Positions 9,196 through 18,097 of a stretch of DNA of 42,291 nucleotides are shown here, in pieces. The stretch covers positions 1 through 42,291 of the forward strand of contig JAKURE010000005.1 of assembly GCA_022450005.1 (NCBI GenBank). Reading direction: 5' to 3'. The stretch's first letter is position 1. Each line of letters starts with the position of its first letter. The notes beneath the pieces are model-generated. The model was given only the letters and a program-made list of their open reading frames with translations, did not search any database and was not told the origin of the DNA. The DNA is from Halobacteriales archaeon. Lineage in GTDB: Archaea; Halobacteriota; Halobacteria; Halobacteriales; Hikarchaeaceae. Made by a program: the position numbers and the translations under genes.

Positions 9196-9981
9196 CTATA
9201 CACCTGACCTCTGGGTTGCAGATTTAACTGCTGCTTCTTCTTTAGAGAGCATCTGCCTCATCTGTGCATATTGATCATGATCTTCCTTAGAATATTCTTC
9301 ACGGCCAACGTGCCAATCAAATGGAGGAACCCAATTAGGATCTTTTGCGCGATCCCCAGGGGTATGCCGAACTGTTCCTTGATATACAAGATGTAAGAAA
9401 TTGTAAATTGGAAGTGAATTATACACTAAGAGGCGGCATGGTTTATCGGGATCGACTGAATAGTGTTCATGCACACATCCACCATGGATTACAATTAGAT
9501 CTCCAGCTTCCCAAATATATTCCTCACCGTCGTGAATTTCATATCCTTTTCCTTCTAAAACATACATCATCGCTTCATTTTGATGAGAATGTTTTTTGTC
9601 GTCTGCTTCGGGGGCAAGGACGCGCTCCATGAGAGACATGCTTTGGGTTCTTCCTTTCCAAGGACGAACATAAGATCTCCCCCATGCTTTTGAACCCTCA
9701 AGTAGAGAGTTCTCAGTTTTGGATTTGAGTGGGATATCAGACCCCTTTATTATTCGTTTTGCAGGGTCTCGTAATGCAGCCCATACTTCGCGATTATCGA
9801 AATGGCGCTCTGCCACTTCTTGTATGAATATTCTTCTATTACTGTACACTTTATCTGCAGGGCAGTCAACAGCTTGGATAGTTGTAGTTGACCCCCCATC
9901 TGCACGTACGTCAAGCAGACCCCGATGTTTCTTTTTTGTTTGAGTTAGATCGGAAGAATGCTCATGTTTGTGTTTTGACAT
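9196..9981 (-). CDS. Single-domain cupin protein B
   Basis: DKKHSHQNEAMMYVLEGKGYEIHDGEEYIWEAGDLIVIHGGCVHEHYS cupin motifs; ends 2 bp before cupin A starts. Confidence 0.85.
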   Translation of the reverse strand: MSKHKHEHSSDLTQTKKKHRGLLDVRADGGSTTTIQAVDCPADKVYSNRRIFIQEVAERHFDNREVWAALRDPAKRIIKGSDIPLKSKTENSLLEGSKAWGRSYVRPWKGRTQSMSLMERVLAPEADDKKHSHQNEAMMYVLEGKGYEIHDGEEYIWEAGDLIVIHGGCVHEHYSVDPDKPCRLLVYNSLPIYNFLHLVYQGTVRHTPGDRAKDPNWVPPFDWHVGREEYSKEDHDQYAQMRQMLSKEEAAVKSATQRSGV

Positions 9982-10019
9982 TTATAAGCCTCTACTAGAG
10001 ATGTAGATTCTTTTTGTAA

Positions 10020-11246
10020 TTAAAGTTTTATTTTAAAAATGCCCATCAATTTTACCAAAATTATCAAAAATCCACGGAGAGAAACGCGCCAGAGGTATAG
10101 AATCAATTGTCCAAGTTCCCAAATTGGATTGAAATCTTGAGAAACGTCCGTAGTGGTTTGTTTCTTTGTATTCAACTTGATTGATTCTATTGAGTCTTCT
10201 AAGAGTTTATTCCGGGGAGGATCAGAGGGAGACATCGACTTAGAGGGTTCGATTCTTTTTGTAGAAGGAAGAGGGGGGTTTGCGTCCAGCTCGGATGTCA
10301 ATTCCAGAATACGGTTTTCTAAGTCTTTGATGCGGGAATTTTTAGAGGTGAGTTCGGTTCTCAATGCGTTCGGGTCCAATTCAGGAGGGGGACCTTCTAT
10401 AGAGCGTAGTTGTTCAATTAATTCACTCTGGTCTGATTTAAAAGTGGGACGGACTATATCTGAAGTGTGGGGCGTTGCACCCTCGTCGAACGTTTCTTTC
10501 TGTTTTAGTGTGATTCTACTAGTTTCGCCCCAATCTGTTGCTAAAAATGCCTCTCCTGTTTTGAGAGAGGATATTTGATTTGCATAGTCAACTCCCAATG
10601 TTTGGTTTACTGCTTTTTTGTCTATCGCCCATGTAAAGCGGTGCCAAACGGACCAGCTACATTGGGTAATGAAATCTTTATCCACGGCGGACGGCCTTTG
10701 AGATATTCCACAAATTCCAAGTCCGCGTTTCCGTCCGCGTTTGGCTATTCGGATGATATTTTGTGCCAGCTCATCTACACCACCTTGTTGCGGAATAAAT
10801 TCATGTACTTCCTCAATTACAATTAAAAAGTGTTTCCGATGTTCTTTTTCCTTATGGAATAGTAACGTGACAACCTCATTGATGATTGATTTTGATTGTT
10901 CAGTTTTGAAAGTAGAGACATCTAGAATGATAGGAGCCCCTTGGATTAGCGCAAGGTCCGTGATTAGATCCACCCGTTCTAACGTTAATTCGACATCTGA
11001 CTCTTCTTTTTGCCCCACGTGAATGAGATCTTTGAATTGTTCTTTCAAGCCACGATATTCACCATCAGTATCAATGATTAAGAGCGGGCAACGGTTCTTA
11101 AGAAGTTCTTCAATTACCACACTTGCCGTATTGGATTTTCCAGATCCGGATTTGCCTGTAATAAAGCCACGTCCAGTAACAATAGACGTGATAGGCAAGG
11201 TAATACCATCATTGGTTATTGTGATGGTTTTGGAGTTTTGAGGCAT
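10020..11246 (-). CDS. HerA/DUF87-like ATP-binding protein with C-terminal hydrophobic helix
   Basis: GKSGSGKSNTASVV Walker A, LLIIDTDGEY, FLIVIEEVHEFIP Walker B, RGRKRGLGICGISQRPSAVDK. C-terminus ILYLWRVSLRGFLIILVKLMGIF looks like a TM segment. Confidence 0.88.
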   Translation of the reverse strand: MPQNSKTITITNDGITLPITSIVTGRGFITGKSGSGKSNTASVVIEELLKNRCPLLIIDTDGEYRGLKEQFKDLIHVGQKEESDVELTLERVDLITDLALIQGAPIILDVSTFKTEQSKSIINEVVTLLFHKEKEHRKHFLIVIEEVHEFIPQQGGVDELAQNIIRIAKRGRKRGLGICGISQRPSAVDKDFITQCSWSVWHRFTWAIDKKAVNQTLGVDYANQISSLKTGEAFLATDWGETSRITLKQKETFDEGATPHTSDIVRPTFKSDQSELIEQLRSIEGPPPELDPNALRTELTSKNSRIKDLENRILELTSELDANPPLPSTKRIEPSKSMSPSDPPRNKLLEDSIESIKLNTKKQTTTDVSQDFNPIWELGQLILYLWRVSLRGFLIILVKLMGIFKIKL

Positions 11247-11314
11247 TAAATAAACGATTTTTGGGCGCCATGTATATAGCCTTCCCTCTACTGAAATACA
11301 AGAGAGGAAAAATT

Positions 11315-11830
11315 ATGAAAGGGTTTGGAAAAAAAAGGAGTACAAGAACTATAGGGGTGAAAATAGATATTCCAAAAAAAATTAAAGGGGTCGTGAAAGG
11401 AATTGGAGGAATGGCAAAATTAGTGAACAAGGTTGGGTCGAGTAAATTAGGGAAGAATGGAATTCAAGTTATATTTTTTACTTTGGTTTTTGCGTTGGCA
11501 GCAGTGGGATTAGTGGGGTTAATTAATGGGCAAAATACAGGAAGTGATGAGAGGTTAGGATTTTATGTATTATTTAGTTCAGTGGTGTTCATAGTTACTA
11601 TTTATTCTATAGAAAAAACGAAACGGAAAAATGCGATTGATATAATGAAAGTGGTAATTGTGATTACAATCTTTGGGTTCGTTCTCGTATCATTGTCGGG
11701 AGAAGGATTGGTCAGAATAGTACAAGGGACAGAGTATACGTTGCAGACATATTTATATTTAGTAACAGGGGGGTTATTGTGTTCAGGAGTTGGTTGGTGG
11801 GCAATACGACATTGGAAAGAATATACGTGA
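11315..11830 (+). CDS. Hypothetical membrane protein (about 5 TM)
   Basis: Basic N-terminus (MKGFGKKRSTRTIGVK...) followed by several hydrophobic segments. Start at 11315 preferred over 11261. Confidence 0.55.
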   Translation: MKGFGKKRSTRTIGVKIDIPKKIKGVVKGIGGMAKLVNKVGSSKLGKNGIQVIFFTLVFALAAVGLVGLINGQNTGSDERLGFYVLFSSVVFIVTIYSIEKTKRKNAIDIMKVVIVITIFGFVLVSLSGEGLVRIVQGTEYTLQTYLYLVTGGLLCSGVGWWAIRHWKEYT

Positions 11831-11844
11831 AATGGGATAGGAAA

Positions 11845-12432
11845 TTACCAATGAATTCCTATTTTTTTCCGTGCCCGTCGATATTCTAAATGTGTGTTCC
11901 AGCGAATAGACGTTCCTACATGTTCGACTGTATAAGGAGATCCGCATTTGCGACAGCGATAGAAATCGATAGGAGGAGTTACTGTTTTCGATGCACGATG
12001 ACGAATGGTTTTCCACTGACAATCTTTGTTTTTACAGATGAGATAGAATCTAGGAGGGCAAAATGCATCACAACGGAGGGGTGCATCTAATTGTTGTGCT
12101 TTTTCTTTGAATAACGATCCGTGAGAAGTTGATCCATAGGTTTGATATTCCCATACGTGAATCAACTCATGTCGTATGATGCTCTTGAATTTTTCCCACC
12201 CATAGGCCTGGAAAGCTTTCCACGTAAGAGAGATGAGAATGTCAGGAGACCCGGGGGAGAATTTACAGCAAGCTGCCCGTTTGGTTGCACGACGGGATAT
12301 AGTCCAATGGATAACGGAAATGTCAATAGGTAATTTGATTGTTTTAGAATATTCAATCGCATGATCGATTAACTCCGAAGGAGTAGTTGGGTAAGAGATA
12401 GAGGGCCTGTTCAACGCAGGTTCTATCGCCAT
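11845..12432 (-). CDS. SprT-like zinc metalloprotease
   Basis: IIRHELIHVWEYQTYGSTSHGSLFKEKA (HExxH) and C-terminal zinc ribbon (C...CQW...CRKCGS). Confidence 0.88.
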   Translation of the reverse strand: MAIEPALNRPSISYPTTPSELIDHAIEYSKTIKLPIDISVIHWTISRRATKRAACCKFSPGSPDILISLTWKAFQAYGWEKFKSIIRHELIHVWEYQTYGSTSHGSLFKEKAQQLDAPLRCDAFCPPRFYLICKNKDCQWKTIRHRASKTVTPPIDFYRCRKCGSPYTVEHVGTSIRWNTHLEYRRARKKIGIHW

Positions 12433-12435
12433 GAT

Positions 12436-13281
12436 TTAAGAATCGTCCCTTAATTCTCTTATTTTTTGAATGTCCCAAGAGTGGTCTTTTTCCTCGTCTA
12501 TTGGCGTTTCTAGAACCATTGGGAGGTCTCTAAAGAGTTTGTGGTTGATGAGAGTTCTAAAGGGCCCCTCTCCGATTTCTCCATCGCCTATGTGTTCGTG
12601 TTCATCTTTTTTTGATCCGAATGGGTGCTTCGAATCGTTTAGATGTAAATAACGCACATTTTCAATGCCGATTGTCCCTTCAATTTCATCGATCATCTGA
12701 GAGATTTCTTCGTCAGTTCCAAATCCATATCCAGCAGAAAATAGGTGGCAGGTATCAAGGCATACCCCTATATCGTCGTATCCATATGTCGATTCTTCCA
12801 CCATCGTTTGGAGTTCTGAGAATGTCTCCCCTAGAGTGGTGCCTTTTCCAGCAGTGTTCTCTAGAAGTAGTGTGACAGAGCTTGGGATCTCCAATTGAGA
12901 AAGTCGCATGGCTATGTTCTTCAATCCTTTCTCAACCCCTTCTCCCGTGTGTGCACCGGGGTGGAAGGTGTAATAGGGAATGTCCAACTCTGCCGAGGCA
13001 TCTAATTCTCCTTGAACAGTTGCAACGGATTTCTCTGCTAATTCTTCTTTTGGTGTTGCCAAATTGATTAGATACGTTCCGTGGACTATCCACGGTCCAA
13101 CGTCTTTTTCTGAGCAGTATTTTTTAAATAGGTCTGCACCCTCTTTTTTGACTTCTCCCACTTTCCAGCCCCGGGGAGAACCTACAAAAAGTTGACCGCA
13201 GTTTCCTTTTATTTCCACTTGACGGTCGACCGCTTTTTCAACTCCACCTGCTGTTGAAACATGAGAACCAATCCTAAACAT
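12436..13281 (-). CDS. nfo: Endonuclease IV (deoxyribonuclease IV)
   Basis: MFRIGSHVSTAGG, HPGAH, LLENTAG, CLDTCHLFSAGY and YLHLNDSKHPFGSKKDEHEHIGDGEIG motifs. Confidence 0.96.
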   Translation of the reverse strand: MFRIGSHVSTAGGVEKAVDRQVEIKGNCGQLFVGSPRGWKVGEVKKEGADLFKKYCSEKDVGPWIVHGTYLINLATPKEELAEKSVATVQGELDASAELDIPYYTFHPGAHTGEGVEKGLKNIAMRLSQLEIPSSVTLLLENTAGKGTTLGETFSELQTMVEESTYGYDDIGVCLDTCHLFSAGYGFGTDEEISQMIDEIEGTIGIENVRYLHLNDSKHPFGSKKDEHEHIGDGEIGEGPFRTLINHKLFRDLPMVLETPIDEEKDHSWDIQKIRELRDDS

Positions 13282-13348
13282 AGTCTTTCTTAGTCTGTCT
13301 TAGCAATATATTGTAGGTTTTATTACCCGTGGCGTTCCATAACGAAAG

Positions 13349-13443
13349 TGCAGAGGAATTATTAAAATTGTAAGTTATATTTATTAAAAACAATATATCT
13401 TATACCATATTTGGTCAGCTTTTTAAAGGGGAGATCAATAGAA
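13349..13443 (+). repeat. Direct repeat copy 1 (95 bp), promoter-like, upstream of lipoprotein gene
   Basis: Matches 17951-18045 with 2 mismatches; 13357-13443 is identical to 17959-18045 (87 bp). AT-rich with a TATA-like ctttttaaag at its 3' end. Confidence 0.97.
13404..13429 (+). promoter_or_regulatory. Putative operator (ACCA-N4-TGGT) plus TATA-like element in repeat copy 1
   Basis: accatatttggt dyad at 13404-13415, then ctttttaaag at 13419-13428, about 33 bp upstream of ATG 13461. Confidence 0.45.
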
Positions 13444-13460
13444 GAATTCAAGGAAATTGT

Positions 13461-14504
13461 ATGAAAAAACTATATTCTATTTTAGTTTGTGTTCTGCTGA
13501 TAACAACAGTATTTGCAGGGTGTGTTGGAGAAGTGCAAGAAGGAAGTTATAGTGAAGATGTAGGAGCAGAAGATCACGATCATGCTGACCATTCTGACCA
13601 CGATCATGGGGAAGAAGATCATGAGGAGCATGCAGAAATGGCAGCAATGATACCTACGTTTGAGATATTATCAGAACATCCAATGAAATGTATGAATGAT
13701 AATGAGGTTGTAACTAAATTTGTAGACGTATTTGGAGTCTATGTGATTGCCCCAGAAGATGCAACGGATGAATATATCCTGCATACTGCAAATGTATTGG
13801 CACAATACATAGACAATGACGAAGATGGGGTTCCAGATGATCCAAAGGTGTTGGATATACTTGTTGAGGGGGGTTTTGTTGCCCCAGTGTGGAAGAGCGA
13901 TGACAGGGATAAATTTTGGGAAGCAAATAGGGGGACGCCTTGCGGGGATAGTATAAGAACTGCTGCAAGCGTGTATTATGGTTCAGATAGTGGAGATAAC
14001 TGGGCAATTGGTGGGATTGAAAAGTCCTATGAAGAAAAAGGAGTTCCAGGTCCGTGGGATACCAATATAGAAGAAATATGGCATATTGTTTCATATGGAT
14101 GGTACGAAGCATATCCAGAATATTTTGGAGATAGAGAGGACAGATCCTCTAAACTTACTGTTGCGATGGACACGGCTCGTGGTGGTTACTTCAGAGATAC
14201 ACCTAAGCAGTACCCAGACGATGCGTGGTATATCTACGATTGTGGGGAGGGTGGATATGGGTGTTATGTCCACGAATATTTTTATTGGATAGTGGCGACA
14301 AACATTGGTGCATTGGATCCCGCGCTCACAGGTAAATGTGTGTTCACCGATCCAGAGGGAAATGGCTACCCCAATCCTGAATGGGGAATTTGTACACGCG
14401 AAGAGTTAGAGCAAAAAGACGTCTTAGCATTTGAACTGCTCAATGATTATGGGTTTAATCTTCCGACAGTGATACCGGATGGAAGTTACAAGAGTGAACC
14501 ATAA
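13461..14504 (+). CDS. His/Asp-rich lipoprotein, secreted; unnamed family
   Basis: Signal peptide and lipobox (LLITTVFAGC); EDHDHADHSDHDHGEEDHEEHAE metal-binding-like tract; C-terminal domain with EIWHIVSYGWYEAYPEYFG, DTARGGYF, YPDDAWYIYDCGEGGYGCYVHEYFYW. Confidence 0.85.
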   Translation: MKKLYSILVCVLLITTVFAGCVGEVQEGSYSEDVGAEDHDHADHSDHDHGEEDHEEHAEMAAMIPTFEILSEHPMKCMNDNEVVTKFVDVFGVYVIAPEDATDEYILHTANVLAQYIDNDEDGVPDDPKVLDILVEGGFVAPVWKSDDRDKFWEANRGTPCGDSIRTAASVYYGSDSGDNWAIGGIEKSYEEKGVPGPWDTNIEEIWHIVSYGWYEAYPEYFGDREDRSSKLTVAMDTARGGYFRDTPKQYPDDAWYIYDCGEGGYGCYVHEYFYWIVATNIGALDPALTGKCVFTDPEGNGYPNPEWGICTREELEQKDVLAFELLNDYGFNLPTVIPDGSYKSEP

Positions 14505-14552
14505 TAGGTAAGGGTCAAGTTTAATACAACTGGTCGAGAGGATAAATTAAGT

Positions 14553-14837
14553 ATGCATTCATGGGAAGTTACATGTGTTGAATTGGGAGAAGAAAGTAAG
14601 CATGATGATTGCAGGGCTATTGAAAAAATTGGATTTAAAGTTGCAAGTCAGATACGAAAAAGAAATGTGGATCAGGCATGCAGCATGATAGAGTCAGATC
14701 TAACAAGATATCACGTAGTAGTAAATGGTGAAGAAATAGCACTAGTATCTGCAGTTTCAGGTGAGAAAAGATATGTTCGTACAGGAGGATCTGACACGTC
14801 AGAGGATCCGCTCATGAAGCTTGGAAACTGTGAATAG
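14553..14837 (+). CDS. DUF3892-like small protein
   Basis: DDCRAIEKIGF...YHVVVNGEEIALVSAVSGEKRYVRT...LMKLGNC resembles DUF3892. Confidence 0.6.
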   Translation: MHSWEVTCVELGEESKHDDCRAIEKIGFKVASQIRKRNVDQACSMIESDLTRYHVVVNGEEIALVSAVSGEKRYVRTGGSDTSEDPLMKLGNCE

Positions 14838-14859
14838 AAGTAAGTGACAATCTCTTAGT

Positions 14860-15726
14860 TTAAAGGAATTTTTTGACGTGATCGGTTACTTCGGATGGGG
14901 TTTGTCCAACAGAAACTCCTGCAGCTTCAAGGGCTTTAATTTTTGATTGGGCAGTTCCGGTTCCGGTCCCAGAAACGATAGCGCCTGCATGACCCATACG
15001 TTTTCCAGGTGGTGCCGTCCTTCCTGCGATAAATCCAACAACTGGAGTGGTCATATTCTCTTTTATAAAATCAGCAGCTTGTTCTTCATCTTCACCACCG
15101 ATTTCTCCACACATAACGACTACCTTAGTATCTGGGTCAGCTTCGAATAGTTCGAGGCAATCGATAAAATTTGTTCCAATTATAGGATCTCCACCAATAC
15201 CAATTACAGTGGTTTGTCCGAGATTGGAATTGGTTAAATTTGAAGCAACTTGGTAAGTAAGGGTCCCGGACCGTGAAACAAGACCGACTGGACCGGGGGT
15301 AAAAATATCACCTGGTAAAATTCCTAGTTTTGTTTCTCCAGGAGTGAGGATTCCGGGGCAATTTGGACCCAAAAGTCGGGCGTGGGGAGGGATGGAAAAA
15401 TTAACTTTCATCATATCGTGAGAGGGAATGCCTTCGGTGATGGCAACGACGAGTTCAAGTGAGGTATCGAAGGCTTCAAATAAGGCATCTGCAGCGAATG
15501 CGGGTGGTACAAAAACGACTGAAGCATTAGCATCATTTTCATCCATAGCGGAATCAACAGTATCATAGATAGGAATTCCATTGAAATCCAATCCGCCTTT
15601 TCCAGGTACCACACCTGCAACTACATTGGCACCATAGTTTATCATTTGTTCAGTGTGGAATGCACCCTGACCCCCGGTAATTCCTTGAACAATTATTCGA
15701 GTGTCTTTATTCACCAATATGCTCAT
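14860..15726 (-). CDS. sucD: Succinate-CoA ligase alpha subunit
   Basis: IVQGITGGQGAFHTEQMINYGANVVAGVVPGKGG, GPNCPGI, GLVSRSGTLTYQVA, GRTAPPGKRMGHAGAI. Start at MSILVNKD. Confidence 0.96.
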   Translation of the reverse strand: MSILVNKDTRIIVQGITGGQGAFHTEQMINYGANVVAGVVPGKGGLDFNGIPIYDTVDSAMDENDANASVVFVPPAFAADALFEAFDTSLELVVAITEGIPSHDMMKVNFSIPPHARLLGPNCPGILTPGETKLGILPGDIFTPGPVGLVSRSGTLTYQVASNLTNSNLGQTTVIGIGGDPIIGTNFIDCLELFEADPDTKVVVMCGEIGGEDEEQAADFIKENMTTPVVGFIAGRTAPPGKRMGHAGAIVSGTGTGTAQSKIKALEAAGVSVGQTPSEVTDHVKKFL

Positions 15727-15727
15727 T

Positions 15728-16873
15728 TCAATCGCCTCCTTTTGATGCCAATTCAATGGCACGTTGAACAGCGGATTCAAGTGTCGATTCGACGGTTAGG
15801 TGGTCTGTATTTAGAATCTCCATTCCCTCTTTTGCATTTGTTCCGTCGAGGCGAACTACAATCGGTTTTGGAAGTGTATCAAAATTTTCAAGTGCGTCGT
15901 TTATTCCCTGAGCCACTTCATCCCCTCGAGTTATACCTCCAAAGATGTTGAAAAGTATTGAATCAACATTTTCATCTTCAAATAAAATCTCAAGTGCATT
16001 TTCGACTCTAACTGAGTTTGCCCCACCACCGATATCAAGGAAGTTGGCTGGTTTCCCACCGTAATGGTCAACTAGATCTAGTGTAGTCATAACCAGTCCG
16101 GCTCCATTTCCAATAATTCCAATATTACCGTCTAAACGGACATAATTAAATCCGTATAGATCTGCTTTTGATTCCAATTTATTGTTGTTTCTTGTATCCC
16201 GGAGATCGGCTAATTTTTTCTGTCGGAAAAGTGCATCGTCTTCTATGTTCAAGACTGCATCTGTTGCGATCACATCTCCGTCCTTGGACACCATTAGAGG
16301 ATTAATTTCGGTTTCGGTCGCATCGGAAGTTTCCCAAATGTTGTAAAGAGACAGAAGTATGTTGGCGACTTTATCAGTTAGTGTTGGAGAAATTCCAGCA
16401 TCCAGTACTGCAGTTTTAGCTTGAGAATCGGAGAGACCGAGTAAAGGATTTACATAAGTTTTAGATATGGCATCAGGAGTGGATGATGCTACTTGTTCGA
16501 TGTCGATACCACCTTCAGAAGACACCATGGCTACGGGCATTCCAGAACTTCGATCGAGAGTGACTCCAAGATAGATTTCATCTACGAAATCAATAGCCTG
16601 TTCTACCAAAACTTCATATACCAGATAGCCTTTCAGGTCCATTCCTAATATTTTATTTGCAGCTATTTCGGCTTCGTTATCATTTTGCACCAGGGTGATT
16701 CCTCCCGCTTTGCCTCGGCCACCAACATGGACTTGTGCTTTGATCACTACGGGATAGCCTATTCGATTGGTTTCCTCCAATACTGTTTCAACAGAATTGG
16801 CCAATCCAGACGGAGGGATTGGAATTCCCCCGTCTGAGAAAACAGATTTTGCTTGATATTCATGCAAACGCAT
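15728..16873 (-). CDS. sucC: Succinate-CoA ligase beta subunit
   Basis: MRLHEYQAKSVF, VVIKAQVHVGGRGKAGG, NIGIIGNGAGLVMTTLD, NFLDIGGGA. Immediately upstream of sucD. Confidence 0.96.
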   Translation of the reverse strand: MRLHEYQAKSVFSDGGIPIPPSGLANSVETVLEETNRIGYPVVIKAQVHVGGRGKAGGITLVQNDNEAEIAANKILGMDLKGYLVYEVLVEQAIDFVDEIYLGVTLDRSSGMPVAMVSSEGGIDIEQVASSTPDAISKTYVNPLLGLSDSQAKTAVLDAGISPTLTDKVANILLSLYNIWETSDATETEINPLMVSKDGDVIATDAVLNIEDDALFRQKKLADLRDTRNNNKLESKADLYGFNYVRLDGNIGIIGNGAGLVMTTLDLVDHYGGKPANFLDIGGGANSVRVENALEILFEDENVDSILFNIFGGITRGDEVAQGINDALENFDTLPKPIVVRLDGTNAKEGMEILNTDHLTVESTLESAVQRAIELASKGGD

Positions 16874-16977
16874 TGATGTAAAGTGAAACCCTGTGGATGT
16901 TAAATCTCATGATTTGATAAAAAGTCTATTTTGAATAGAATATGATGATTTATCCGCATGGGAATGGTATAGTAATC

Positions 16978-17934
16978 ATGCGAAAGGTGTGCTTCCATAA
17001 GTATGGGGGAGTGGAGGTTTTACAATTAGAAGAAATAAAATCTCGGAAACTAGAGGGGGGAGAAATTAGAATCAAAACTAAGGCGATTGGGGTAAATCCC
17101 GTTGATACTTATTTTCGAGGAGGTGCATACAAAGTGCCCCAGCTTCCATGGACACCGGGATCGGATTTTGCAGGAGTAGTGGAGGAAATAGGATCTAAAA
17201 AAAGTGATTTAAAAGTGGGAGATCGAGTGTACGGTACAGGGCTAGGTCGAGACATAGATGGGACATATTCAGAATCCATTATAGCTCCACAAAATAATCT
17301 GGCTGTGCTCCCAGATCAGATTGAGTTTGAAGAAGGTGCTGCGATTGCACTAGTAGGAGTTACGGCTTGGCGTGCACTTGTAGATCATGCGAATCTAATA
17401 TCTGGTGAAAAATGCCTAATACATGGGGGAAGTGGGGGGGTGGGGCACGTTGCTGTTCAAATAGCGGAGGGGATTGGAGCAGAAGTAACTACCACTGCTA
17501 GATCAGAATACCATGAAAAATTAAAGCAATTGGGGGCGAAACATGTTTTTGACTACAATGGGGATAATCTTACAGAATTGATTGGGGATACAGGGCAGAT
17601 GGATGTAATCCTCGATCATCGGTGTGATGAGTATATGGAATTGAATATCCAAGTTGCTAGTAAAAATGCAAGGATAGTAGGTATTGGGCAAGAAGATACC
17701 CAAGTAATAATTCCAAACTTTGCAATTGCTCGGGCGAAAGAGTTAGAGCTGTACATGATGAGCATGTTCAATACTCCAAATATTAGTACTATTTTGGATC
17801 ATATTTCTAAAATGATGGTAGAAGGGTCACTAGAAGTTTCCTTAGCAAAAAAATATCCACTAGAAGCGGCGGGAGAGGCCCAAGAGAGGATATATAGTCA
17901 AAGTAATATGGGCAAAATTGTGATCATTCCGTAA
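16978..17934 (+). CDS. Quinone oxidoreductase / zinc-independent MDR alcohol dehydrogenase family
   Basis: MRKVCFHKYGGVEVLQLEE, GVNPVDTYFRGG, PGSDFAGVVEEIG, HGGSGGVGHVAVQIA. Start at 16978 preferred over 16942. Confidence 0.9.
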   Translation: MRKVCFHKYGGVEVLQLEEIKSRKLEGGEIRIKTKAIGVNPVDTYFRGGAYKVPQLPWTPGSDFAGVVEEIGSKKSDLKVGDRVYGTGLGRDIDGTYSESIIAPQNNLAVLPDQIEFEEGAAIALVGVTAWRALVDHANLISGEKCLIHGGSGGVGHVAVQIAEGIGAEVTTTARSEYHEKLKQLGAKHVFDYNGDNLTELIGDTGQMDVILDHRCDEYMELNIQVASKNARIVGIGQEDTQVIIPNFAIARAKELELYMMSMFNTPNISTILDHISKMMVEGSLEVSLAKKYPLEAAGEAQERIYSQSNMGKIVIIP

Positions 17935-17950
17935 GGAAAATGCAATGGAA

Positions 17951-18045
17951 TGCAGGGAAATTATTAAAATTGTAAGTTATATTTATTAAAAACAATATAT
18001 CTTATACCATATTTGGTCAGCTTTTTAAAGGGGAGATCAATAGAA
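17951..18045 (+). repeat. Direct repeat copy 2 (95 bp), promoter-like, upstream of crtB operon
   Basis: Matches 13349-13443 (87-bp identical core). Confidence 0.97.
18006..18031 (+). promoter_or_regulatory. Putative operator (ACCA-N4-TGGT) plus TATA-like element in repeat copy 2
   Basis: accatatttggt at 18006-18017 and ctttttaaag at 18021-18030, about 68 bp upstream of ATG 18098. Confidence 0.45.
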
Positions 18046-18097
18046 CAAGTAGAAAGTCAACTTCCCTGTAAGATGCGGGTTGTTTGGTGGTTAGATA

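Noticed and set aside
13349-18045. The two 95-bp repeats as ends of a composite transposon
   Set aside because: Direct repeats flank ordinary housekeeping genes (sucCD, oxidoreductase); no transposase or terminal inverted repeats; placement matches gene starts better.
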